Virus record (IMG/VR): IMGVR_UViG_3300046777_000949
Coordinates: 1 to 35,508 of that record
DNA from: a virus
Length of the DNA stretch: 35,508 nt
Direction: 5' to 3' (one strand)
A program made the translations under genes and the position numbers. Shown here one piece after another: positions 8,249-13,660 of the stretch; position 1 is the first letter of the stretch; each line of letters starts with the position of its first letter. The notes below the pieces were generated by a model. It was not told the DNA's origin, did no database searches, and saw nothing but the letters and a program-made list of their open reading frames with translations.

Positions 8249-9523
8249 TTAATATCCACTGATAACATCTAAGACTTCGTAGTCATCATCTTCGTAGTCT
8301 TGGTTGTAACTTGTAATAGCTAACTGGTCGATGTAACTTAAAGCATCTACCAAGTCATCGTGTACACCTGCTGTAGGGAACATAACTAACTGATCTTTAA
8401 ACTCACTCCAGTCTTCCTTCTCATTGAAGGACACCCTTCCATGTTCCATACGACCTTGTAAGCTCCAGACAACCCTATCAGTTTTCTTCTTATTCCCGTG
8501 AGTTAAGTCCTGTATGTGAGCGTAGATGTTATTCTTTCTCATCAAGTCATTCAGGTATGGCAGGACTGCATTCTTCAATGCTCCTCTCTCAATACCAATG
8601 CTTGTAGGTTCAAAGTCTCTGATCACCTTTAAGATGTTAACTGCAGTCTCTCTAATATCCCATCTACCATGCTGGATCTTGTGCACCCACCAATCACCGT
8701 TATCTTCTAACTTAACAACTGCAATAGCTGTCTCGTCTAACCTCTTCTTAGAAGCACCTGCATTCTTACCAACCTCTTCAAAACCTGCTAAGTCAATGGC
8801 TACAATGTAACTACCGTACTGAGGTTCTTCAGCTAGCTTAAACCATTCCTCTTTAAAGACATCAGCTCCTGCAGTGTCGAAACTAGACAAGTACTCCTGC
8901 TTGAATGCAAAGGAACTGAGTGTACGCTTTGCAGCCTCAATCTCCTTAGGATCAATGGTCTCGTTATCCTGCGTAGTGAAGTGCCATGACTTCCACTCAT
9001 CGTCACTGCGTGACTGCTCATCTTCAAACTGTCCTAACTTAAAGACATCGTAGAACCAATTACGACCTGAAGGAGTTGAAATGAATAAAGCTCTACCCTT
9101 CTTATCTGACAGTGAAGCCCTGATGATCTTCTGCCATACATCTTCCTTGATAAAGGCACATTCGTCCATCACTACGTAGACTAACGATACACCTCGAAGA
9201 CTATCTGGATTATCAGCTCCACGTACTAAGATCTTCCTACCATTGATCAAGGTAATCTCTAAGTTATTCACGTGGCTAGACTTAATCACAGGCCTACCTA
9301 GCTCGTGCAGTAAGTCCCACATAATCGTTCTAGCTTGTCCTAAGGTAGGTGCTATGTACATCACAGCTGAACCATCAGGACAGTTAAGACCTTCAATCAG
9401 TAACGATACTGCTGATAGTCTAGACTTACCACAACGTCTACCTGCAGCGACTACTTTAAAGCGAGTGGTATCTTTAAAGACACTCTGCTGCCACTTAAGC
9501 AGTTGGAAGTTAAGTTCAGACAT
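8249..9523 (-). CDS. Terminase large subunit
   Basis: This 424-residue DNA-packaging motor has an ATPase and a nuclease. The Walker A motif is AAGRRCGKS (residues 26-34), Walker B is VYVVMDE (D120, E121), and STPSG (149-153) is the coupling motif. The nuclease has D244 (VAIDLAG), E312 (GIERGA) and HDDLVDA (388-394), the expected acidic metal-binding set. Its length is normal for the family. The start overlaps the end of the small subunit gene by 8 bases. It should pump the DNA through the portal and cut the concatemer. The cutting mode (headful or fixed ends) cannot be told from the sequence alone. Confidence 0.93.
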   Translation of the reverse strand: MSELNFQLLKWQQSVFKDTTRFKVVAAGRRCGKSRLSAVSLLIEGLNCPDGSAVMYIAPTLGQARTIMWDLLHELGRPVIKSSHVNNLEITLINGRKILVRGADNPDSLRGVSLVYVVMDECAFIKEDVWQKIIRASLSDKKGRALFISTPSGRNWFYDVFKLGQFEDEQSRSDDEWKSWHFTTQDNETIDPKEIEAAKRTLSSFAFKQEYLSSFDTAGADVFKEEWFKLAEEPQYGSYIVAIDLAGFEEVGKNAGASKKRLDETAIAVVKLEDNGDWWVHKIQHGRWDIRETAVNILKVIRDFEPTSIGIERGALKNAVLPYLNDLMRKNNIYAHIQDLTHGNKKKTDRVVWSLQGRMEHGRVSFNEKEDWSEFKDQLVMFPTAGVHDDLVDALSYIDQLAITSYNQDYEDDDYEVLDVISGY

Positions 9524-9890
9524 TAGTGGACTCCACGTCTATCACCTCATCATTGTTAGTACTGATTGTAGGTGACGTTAAACCTGTAATGTTAATCGAC
9601 ACAGTAGGAGTATTATTACCAGCCTTCTGAGCTTCAAACACACTGACAGGTACAATCCTATCGACAATTAACTTCCATGCTGCAGCTTGATTCTTATGCT
9701 CATCATTAAGAGCTGCATCATAAATAGCTTCTAGAACCTTAGCACTCTTAGGTGAGTTAAGCATTCTAAGCTTATACTCATTGATAATAGCTGCATCACC
9801 CTTAGGTCTACCGACACTACGATTTTCAGTGATAGCTTTTAGTTCCCTTTTAGAGGTACGTCCTACTTTATTACCTGTTGGTTTAGTCAT
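9516..9890 (-). CDS. Putative terminase small subunit
   Basis: This 124-residue protein is the first gene of the leftward unit and overlaps the large subunit start. The basic N-terminus (TGNKVGRTSKRELKAI, then SVGRPKGDAAIINEYK) and the helical middle ending in AAWKLIVDRIVPVSVFE resemble DNA-recognition small terminase subunits. The C-terminus is acidic and probably binds the large subunit. Identification rests mainly on position, size and overall pattern. It is preceded by a leader of about 280 bases from the promoter at 10207-10179. Confidence 0.65.
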   Translation of the reverse strand: MTKPTGNKVGRTSKRELKAITENRSVGRPKGDAAIINEYKLRMLNSPKSAKVLEAIYDAALNDEHKNQAAAWKLIVDRIVPVSVFEAQKAGNNTPTVSINITGLTSPTISTNNDEVIDVESTNV

Positions 9891-9944
9891 GATCTCGTCT
9901 TTGTCCTTTATAGGGAGACTTTTAAGTGGAGTACTATAAAGTAC

Positions 9945-10080
9945 CTAAGACATTAACATAAATGTTATATAGACATAAATATTATAAGTACTTATATAAG
10001 TATTATTAATATTAATTACTTTATAAGTAACATTAACAGTAATAACTTATAATAATTATCTTTAATAGTGTATTTAACTT
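9945..10080. repeat. AT-rich stretch with perfect palindromes in the leftward leader
   Basis: The stretch is very AT-rich and contains the perfect palindromes TACTTATATAAGTA (9989-10002) and ATTAATATTAAT (10005-10016), plus many AAGTA/TACTT words. It lies inside the untranslated leader of the terminase transcript. It could act as a DNA unwinding element of an origin or as protein binding sites. The AT content alone does not tell which. Confidence 0.5.
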
Positions 10081-10125
10081 CTATGTTCCCCTACTAGGGT
10101 GTACAGATTAGCCTTAGAAGTCAAC

Positions 10126-10151
10126 CTAAGAAGTGGGGTCAGGCTTCTTAG
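10126..10151 (-). promoter_or_regulatory. Hairpin near the 5' end of the leftward transcript
   Basis: CTAAGAAG (10126-10133) and CTTCTTAG (10144-10151) form a perfect 8-bp stem with a 10-base loop. With transcription starting near 10172 the hairpin begins about 20 bases into the RNA. No T tract follows on the minus strand, so it is more likely to stabilise or regulate the message than to terminate it. Confidence 0.5.
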
Positions 10152-10178
10152 TAAACACAATTATTTCCTATGTAGAAT

Positions 10179-10207
10179 ATTATACACTATGTTTGTCTAT
10201 TTGTCAA
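10179..10207 (-). promoter_or_regulatory. Perfect sigma-70 promoter for the leftward (packaging and virion) unit
   Basis: On the minus strand, TTGACA (10207-10202) is followed after exactly 17 bases by TATAAT (10184-10179), a full match to consensus in both boxes and spacing. It points at the terminase genes with a leader of about 280 bases. No other strong promoter is seen upstream of 9890. The capsid promoter at 5930-5902 has the same architecture. Confidence 0.85.
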
Positions 10208-10241
10208 GTCTTTTCTTACTTATTTTACTTTTTTGTTCACT

Positions 10242-10259
10242 TTAGAGTCTACACTCTAA
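10242..10259. repeat. Perfect 7-bp inverted repeat upstream of the leftward promoter
   Basis: TTAGAGT, four bases, ACTCTAA. It is centred about 46 bases upstream of the -35 box of the leftward promoter, a place where an activator or repressor could bind. The binding protein is unknown. Confidence 0.4.
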
Positions 10260-10505
10260 TTTCTAAGGTAACTTTAAAGTCACTTTGTAGTTCCCCTTTC
10301 CAAGGGTATTCTTAAAAGTCTGTACTTGTTAACTTTTATTAACATAATCATATAGTTATCTTCTATAACTACTTAAGTCTATTTTACCCTTTTTGTGTAC
10401 TTTGTAGGCTCCCACAAAAGTAATCACTAAGCAGTACCTCTCCCCCCCGTACCTTTGCAGTCACACCGAAGTAAGTACTCACTTACATGTTACTCTGTAG
10501 GCTAA

Positions 10506-10546
10506 GGTGTCGGAATATTGACACTAGAGGTGTCGGAAAAGCGACA
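10506..10546. repeat. Two TGT-N10-ACA inverted repeats (possible enhancer sites)
   Basis: Site 1 is TGTCGGAATATTGACA (10508-10523) and site 2 is TGTCGGAAAAGCGACA (10531-10546). Both share the direct word GGTGTCGGAA and are spaced 23 bp centre to centre. The TGT-N10-ACA layout is that of NifA upstream activator sites, and dyads of this kind are typical of sigma-54 enhancer-binding proteins. They lie about 200-230 bases ahead of the expected rightward start site. That they are bound by such a protein is an inference. Confidence 0.5.
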
Positions 10547-10565
10547 TGTGAGGGACGATGTAGCA

Positions 10566-10598
10566 CCCTCTGAAGTATTTTTGAAGCCCTCTGAAGTA
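10566..10598. repeat. 12-bp direct repeat pair, 21-bp period
   Basis: CCCTCTGAAGTA occurs at 10566-10577 and 10587-10598, start to start 21 bp, which is two turns of the DNA helix. The same period is used by the repeat array just downstream. Confidence 0.6.
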
Positions 10599-10616
10599 CT
10601 CAGGGTTTACCCTTAC

Positions 10617-10674
10617 AGCGGCAATATTTGCCTATGTAGCGGCAAAATTTACCATAGCACCGGCAATATTTACC
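10617..10674. repeat. Three 16-bp iteron-like repeats, 21-bp period
   Basis: AGCGGCAATATTTGCC (10617-10632), AGCGGCAAAATTTACC (10638-10653) and ACCGGCAATATTTACC (10659-10674) are spaced exactly 21 bp apart. The core GGCAAWATTTRCC is nearly palindromic, so each copy could bind a dimer on the same face of the helix. The array sits roughly 70-125 bases ahead of the expected rightward start, fitting an upstream activating sequence. It could equally be a set of replication iterons or operators. Confidence 0.7.
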
Positions 10675-10715
10675 GTTAGAGTATTCTAATTGAATATAGA
10701 AGTATTACAAAAAAG

Positions 10716-10733
10716 CTGGCATGCGAGTTGCAT
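10716..10733 (+). promoter_or_regulatory. Sigma-54-like (-24/-12) promoter for the rightward early unit
   Basis: CTGGCATGCGAGTTGCAT contains GG at 10718-10719 and GC at 10730-10731 with the obligatory 10 bases between, inside TGGCATG-N4-TTGCA. It agrees with the known sigma-54 consensus (TGGCACG-N4-TTGCW) at all key positions except C to T in the -24 element. It points at the first early gene 41 bases downstream. I see no sigma-70 promoter with good boxes in the 250 bases before 10774. Upstream repeats sit where enhancer-binding proteins act. Activity is unproven. Confidence 0.55.
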
Positions 10734-10773
10734 GTATAAAGTATCTCAACCAACCAACTAAGGACAAACAATC

Positions 10774-11010
10774 ATGACAAACACTGTTCAATTAGAAGTA
10801 ACAGAGCAAGAACTAGCATCTATCTTGTATGCCTTACAAGATCGTTCTAATGCGATCCTTGAGCGTATGCGAGCTAATAACCTTCATTCGAGTCTTAAGG
10901 AAAGTAAGCGAGTAGATATAAACATAATCCTTGAAAGACAGTTCAAAGAAACTACTAATGCACTTGCTCAAGTAGAAAAGACAATCGAAACCTCTTACAG
11001 TTATAACTAA
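10774..11010 (+). CDS. Hypothetical early protein, first gene of the rightward unit
   Basis: This 78-residue, helical, charged protein (QLEVTEQELASILYALQDRS near the start) probably contains a coiled coil. AAGGA lies about 9 bases upstream of the ATG. As the first gene behind the presumed early promoter it is likely to be expressed at once on infection and is a candidate host-takeover factor. No known family is recognised. Confidence 0.65.
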   Translation: MTNTVQLEVTEQELASILYALQDRSNAILERMRANNLHSSLKESKRVDINIILERQFKETTNALAQVEKTIETSYSYN

Positions 11011-11022
11011 GGACATAACACC

Positions 11023-11223
11023 ATGAAAGAACAACTCATTCACATCACCTACAAAGACCAATACGGTATTCATTCATATTCATTAGAAGGCTTTGTAGAT
11101 GGTGACTTTGTAGGCTTTGCAAGTGCATCTAAGGACAGAGTTCAACATGAGCTTGCATGGTATCAAGAGAACTTCAAAGGCTTGCCAGTAACATTCACCA
11201 CAATTACAGAGGAATTAAAATGA
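11023..11223 (+). CDS. Hypothetical early protein
   Basis: This 66-residue protein has aromatic residues and the pattern GFVDGDFVGFASASKDRVQHE. AAGGA precedes its ATG by 7-8 bases. Its stop overlaps the ATG of the next micro-gene (ATGA). The function is unknown. Confidence 0.6.
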   Translation: MKEQLIHITYKDQYGIHSYSLEGFVDGDFVGFASASKDRVQHELAWYQENFKGLPVTFTTITEELK

Positions 11224-11315
11224 TGGATAAGATTATAGATGTATGCTTCGCAGTAGCAATTGGTCTAATGCTCTGTATCGGTGCATTGGCTTACTTCGAT
11301 GTGTTAGTCGCCTAA
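11220..11315 (+). CDS. 31-residue single-span membrane micro-protein
   Basis: This short frame begins MMDKIID and has one hydrophobic stretch of about 19 residues (FAVAIGLMLCIGALAYF). It has AGAGGA 6 bases upstream and overlaps the previous stop as ATGA, both signs of real translation. It would insert in the host inner membrane. The function is unknown. Confidence 0.55.
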   Translation: MMDKIIDVCFAVAIGLMLCIGALAYFDVLVA

Positions 11316-11331
11316 GTGACAGCCTATTGTG

Positions 11332-11389
11332 TAGCAGTGTGACAGACTGCTATGCACTGCACTGTTGCAGTAACTCAAGGCCACGGCCT
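11332..11389 (+). ncRNA. Three consecutive hairpins in an early intergenic gap
   Basis: In the 88-base gap 11316-11403 the RNA can form three stems. TAGCAGT/ACTGCTA (11332-11352) is a perfect 7-bp stem with loop GTGACAG. ACTGCA/TGCAGT (11356-11371) is a perfect 6-bp stem with a 4-base loop. AGGC/GCCT (11378-11389) closes a tetraloop. The loop word GTGACAG also occurs at 11316-11322. There is no T tract, so this is not a classical terminator. It could be an RNase processing site, a translational control element for the next gene or a small RNA. Confidence 0.4.
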
Positions 11390-11403
11390 CCATTTAAGGA
11401 AAC

Positions 11404-11727
11404 ATGATTATGACTAAAGAAAACTTTGTGCAACACATTGCTGACACTCTCACCAATGGCTTCGGTGAAGATGAATTAAACGTTGACGGTGAGCCAATGA
11501 CAGCCTTTGATTACTTAGGCGATGCTTTAGACATTGAATACATTGTAAATAGTAAGGCTGAGTATTTAGGTGCACGTGTACTGGTGGCCTTCGGAGGGCC
11601 TAATATTTGGATCAACACACGTACAAACACCGTAGAGGGTCACTGGTGGGCTGACTCATGCAAGGCAACATTCACTGACAATATTGGCCTTGATGAAGCC
11701 CTTGAAGAACTTTGGAATTGCCGTTAA
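11404..11727 (+). CDS. Conserved-looking early protein of unknown function
   Basis: This 107-residue acidic protein has either ATG 11404 or ATG 11410 as start; AAGGA is 3-9 bases ahead. The central motif VAFGGPNIWINTRTNTVEGHW, followed by an acidic C-terminal helix (GLDEALEELW), resembles a small protein seen in several phages and prophages. The function is unknown. It is preceded by the hairpin-rich gap at 11316-11403. Confidence 0.65.
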   Translation: MIMTKENFVQHIADTLTNGFGEDELNVDGEPMTAFDYLGDALDIEYIVNSKAEYLGARVLVAFGGPNIWINTRTNTVEGHWWADSCKATFTDNIGLDEALEELWNCR

Positions 11728-11753
11728 TCTGTACTATATAGGGAAACAGTAAA

Positions 11754-11921
11754 ATGACTTATTATGATTATGAATTCAAGAGGCTGGGTGACAATGCTCA
11801 AAAGGCCGATCTCAAGCTTATCTCAGATAAAGGTGAAACTAGATGGCTGACTGTATCGGCTGATAAGGTCAAGGCTATATTGGCAATTCTTAATATTGAT
11901 GAAGAGGATATAAACAAATGA
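11754..11921 (+). CDS. Hypothetical 55-residue protein
   Basis: The frame begins MTYYDYEFKRLG and includes TRWLTVSADKVKAILAIL. GGGAAAC lies a few bases ahead of the ATG, and the stop overlaps the next ATG (ATGA). It is predicted to be a small alpha/beta protein. The function is unknown. Confidence 0.6.
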   Translation: MTYYDYEFKRLGDNAQKADLKLISDKGETRWLTVSADKVKAILAILNIDEEDINK

Positions 11922-12133
11922 ATACTAAACATTCACAGATTATTGAATGTGCCGAAGAGTTAGGATATATCTTAGAACCTGCAGACGCTGAGGATGTTCT
12001 ATCAGGCTCGTTTGATGGTGAGACTGTCTACGGGGCAGTCACAGATTGGCTCAATGCTTTTGAAACATGTGCCGACTTTGATGCACCTAAATATAAACAA
12101 ATTAAGATTAAATGGGAGATGGTTACAAAATGA
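11918..12133 (+). CDS. Hypothetical 71-residue acidic protein
   Basis: The protein is mainly helical and acidic (EPADAEDVLSGSFDGETVYG in the middle). It overlaps both neighbours by four bases (ATGA), so it is a coupled member of the early operon. No family is recognised. Confidence 0.6.
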   Translation: MNTKHSQIIECAEELGYILEPADAEDVLSGSFDGETVYGAVTDWLNAFETCADFDAPKYKQIKIKWEMVTK

Positions 12134-12546
12134 TTAAACACTTTAACGTTGAAGTAAACAAACACAAACTAGAACTGATTGTCGATTTAGAGCGCAATCA
12201 TTGGTATGTTTTATTTCCTAAATACGGGCAATACGCTAGTGGAGACATTGGGCACGGTAGTTTTGAACGTAACCATAATTTTCTAATGATTGGCAAACGT
12301 GAATATTCGCTTGTCTTTGATTGTGACGATAAACGCAGGCATTGGGAGGGATGGTCATTCTTTGATGAGGCTAAGCAGGATTATTTACCCGATACTGGAA
12401 GGCTTGACGGAAAGTCAGTGTGGAAGGTCTACAATGACAAGGGAAAGCTGATTCACACGTTGTTTTCAGAGGAACAAGCAGAATTTCAGGTTCTTTTTGA
12501 GAAACAACAAGGTAAAACTGTCACATTTAAAAAGGTTAAGCAGTAA
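12130..12546 (+). CDS. Hypothetical 138-residue early protein
   Basis: The start is taken at 12130 (MIKHFNVEV), overlapping the previous stop, with GGAG 11 bases ahead. A start at 12112 is possible but overlaps more. The protein is rich in aromatic and charged residues (NHWYVLFPKYGQYASGD, then RRHWEGWSFFDEAKQDY) and looks like a beta-rich globular domain. The function is unknown. Confidence 0.6.
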   Translation: MIKHFNVEVNKHKLELIVDLERNHWYVLFPKYGQYASGDIGHGSFERNHNFLMIGKREYSLVFDCDDKRRHWEGWSFFDEAKQDYLPDTGRLDGKSVWKVYNDKGKLIHTLFSEEQAEFQVLFEKQQGKTVTFKKVKQ

Positions 12547-12547
12547 C

Positions 12548-12700
12548 ATGTACAAAATTGTCTCAATATCCTCAGGGATTGTCGTTGCAACCTTTAATAA
12601 GTTATCATTTGCTCAGGATTGGCTTGCTGATAATAACAACCTTAACGGTGAGCCTGCTAACCTTTATCAACTGATCATAAATAGGAAACCTAAACCATGA
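12548..12700 (+). CDS. Hypothetical 50-residue protein
   Basis: The start is taken at ATG 12548 (MYKIVSISSGIVV), directly after the upstream stop. The pattern VVATFNKLSFAQDWLADNN suggests a small alpha/beta fold. The ribosome binding site is weak, suggesting re-initiation. The next gene overlaps by four bases. Confidence 0.5.
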   Translation: MYKIVSISSGIVVATFNKLSFAQDWLADNNNLNGEPANLYQLIINRKPKP

Positions 12701-12954
12701 GCACTTATAAATTCAATACTTTATTGGCTGACAGTAGAGCTTTGGTCACTGTCACATGTGAAATTGACTTAGATGACGATTATGTAGACTTCAAAGATGT
12801 GGTCTATGAGGGCAATAGTGTCTTTGACGTACTGTCTGACAATCAATGGACTGAACTTGAATGGGATGCTTTAAAGTCCTACAAAGAAGAGTTAGTTGAA
12901 CAACAGACCATTGACTACGATCTAAGTATCGAAGATACGGAAAACCATGCTTAG
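12697..12954 (+). CDS. Hypothetical 85-residue acidic protein
   Basis: The protein is very acidic (CEIDLDDDYVDFKDVVYEG, C-terminal SIEDTEN). Such acidic early proteins are often DNA mimics or inhibitors of host enzymes, but nothing here proves this. It contains DALKSYKEEL, whose codons are partly repeated 91 bases downstream (see 12947-13009). Confidence 0.6.
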   Translation: MSTYKFNTLLADSRALVTVTCEIDLDDDYVDFKDVVYEGNSVFDVLSDNQWTELEWDALKSYKEELVEQQTIDYDLSIEDTENHA

Positions 12955-13009
12955 AAGGGCTTTAAAGTCCTATTTAAGACGACTTATTCAACATTTAATA
13001 GCGAGGTAG
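12947..13009 (+). CDS. Possible 20-residue basic leader peptide
   Basis: This short frame starts inside the end of the previous gene, ends 2 bases before the next ATG and encodes a strongly basic amphipathic peptide (six Arg, one Lys). Fourteen bases (GCTTTAAAGTCCTA, 12959-12972) repeat those at 12868-12881 in the same frame (ALKSY). No strong ribosome binding site is present. It may be chance or a coupling peptide. Confidence 0.2.
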   Translation: MLRRALKSYLRRLIQHLIAR

Positions 13010-13011
13010 CT

Positions 13012-13227
13012 ATGTTATCAGAAATTGACTTAAAAGACTGGAATGAACAACCTTCAAAGCCCTTGTACGATGTCCCTAATGAGACACCTATAAAGACTCA
13101 CGTTGGTCTGTTATGGTTCAAGCACATAGACGGGATGTACAGTCTCTGCTATGATGCTGATGGCAAAACTGTGCACTTAGCAGCTTGGAGTACAGTTAAC
13201 CCCTTTAAAAGGAAGGATAAACAATGA
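13012..13227 (+). CDS. Hypothetical 71-residue protein
   Basis: The protein begins MLSEIDLKDWNEQPSK and has THVGLLWFKHIDGMYSLCYD in the middle. It overlaps the next gene by four bases. No family is recognised. It belongs to the coupled early operon. Confidence 0.55.
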   Translation: MLSEIDLKDWNEQPSKPLYDVPNETPIKTHVGLLWFKHIDGMYSLCYDADGKTVHLAAWSTVNPFKRKDKQ

Positions 13228-13460
13228 AATGCTTATGTTGCGATAGACTACTGACTGACTTTGAAGCTACCCGTAAACATGCAGTTACCGGTATGTTTAT
13301 AGACCTATGTCAACAATGCTTTAAAACTGTACAGATGGACGCTAACCTACCTACAAAGGATAGGAGAGACTTGATCTCAGAGGATGACATCGATGATAGT
13401 GTTGAAGATGAAGACAGTGATAGTCACATTGGTGACAACATTGACAGGGAGGGCTATTGA
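13224..13460 (+). CDS. Small zinc-finger-like protein with acidic tail
   Basis: This 78-residue protein has CLCC at residues 3-6 and a second CQQC pair near residues 29-32, forming a likely zinc ribbon (C-x2-C ... C-x2-C). The C-terminal third is nearly all Asp, Glu and Ser (DDIDDSVEDEDSD). Small zinc ribbons of this kind are common in early regions of T7-like phages; an interaction with host transcription is possible but unproven. It is the last gene before the structured gap at 13461-13660. Confidence 0.6.
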   Translation: MKCLCCDRLLTDFEATRKHAVTGMFIDLCQQCFKTVQMDANLPTKDRRDLISEDDIDDSVEDEDSDSHIGDNIDREGY

Positions 13461-13485
13461 CAATCTGTACAAAGTATGCTACCCT
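13457..13485 (+). promoter_or_regulatory. Possible sigma-70 promoter before the second early block
   Basis: TTGACA (13457-13462) is followed after 17 bases by TACCCT (13480-13485), with the extended word TATGC in front as in the capsid promoter. The -35 is perfect and the -10 is weak (3 of 6). It would give extra transcription of the 13661 gene and the primase. Confidence 0.35.
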
Positions 13486-13486
13486 T

Positions 13487-13605
13487 ACTTTAAAGTAACT
13501 ACTGAGTAACTATGATGTTTCATAGAAGTTACATAGTAGTTAAATACACTATTAAAGTACCTTTATATATTTACTTATAAAGTAACTTTAAAGTGCCGAA
13601 GGCAC
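13487..13605. repeat. Structured intergenic region upstream of the primase block (possible origin)
   Basis: The gap 13461-13660 has no gene. It contains a long imperfect hairpin at 13496-13542: TAACTACT pairs with AGTAGTTA, GTAACT with AGTTAC and ATGA with TCAT, interrupted by a 2x2 internal loop and a 3-base bulge. The 10-bp palindrome ACTTTAAAGT flanks it at 13487-13496 and 13585-13594 and occurs again at 10271-10280 in the main control region. A second small hairpin (GTGCC GAA GGCAC) is at 13593-13605. The sequence is AT-rich. A replication origin or a regulator site is possible. Confidence 0.5.
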
Positions 13606-13660
13606 GGAAAGTGTAGTAGGACTGTAAACATTAGACACTAACCCATTGAAAGGATAATTT

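Larger units (their letters stand above)
9891..10773. other. Divergent intergenic control region (883 bp)
   Basis: This is the longest stretch without a gene. It contains, from left to right: an AT-rich leader with perfect palindromes (9945-10080), a leader hairpin (10126-10151), the leftward sigma-70 promoter (10179-10207), an inverted repeat (10242-10259), another 6-bp inverted repeat (10471-10486), two TGTCG inverted repeats (10506-10546), a 12-bp direct repeat pair (10566-10598), three 16-bp repeats (10617-10674) and a sigma-54-like promoter (10716-10733) facing right. A small open frame at 10133-10315 has no ribosome binding site and lies across the leftward promoter, so it is not called. 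The region is also a possible replication origin. Confidence 0.8.

Noticed and set aside
9907-9917. TATAGGGAGA, identical to the end of the T7 RNA polymerase promoter
   Set aside because: The upstream half that T7-type polymerases recognise does not match, and the genome has no RNA polymerase gene. Read on the minus strand it is only part of the terminase leader.
10133-10315. 60-codon plus-strand open frame in the control region
   Set aside because: It lies over the leftward promoter and a leader hairpin, has no ribosome binding site and has a low-complexity, Phe/Tyr/Leu-rich translation.
10517-10546. TTGACA at 10518 as -35 of a rightward sigma-70 promoter
   Set aside because: At 16-18 bases downstream there is only GCGACA or similar, with no -10 box. 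The word is part of the TGTCG inverted repeat.
11734-11748. CTATATAGGGAAACAG resembling a T7-like promoter
   Set aside because: It lies directly ahead of an ATG and works as a spacer and ribosome binding site. There is no phage RNA polymerase to use it.
13496-13542. Hairpin as an intrinsic terminator
   Set aside because: The stem is AT-rich, interrupted by an internal loop and a bulge, and is not followed by a T tract on either strand.
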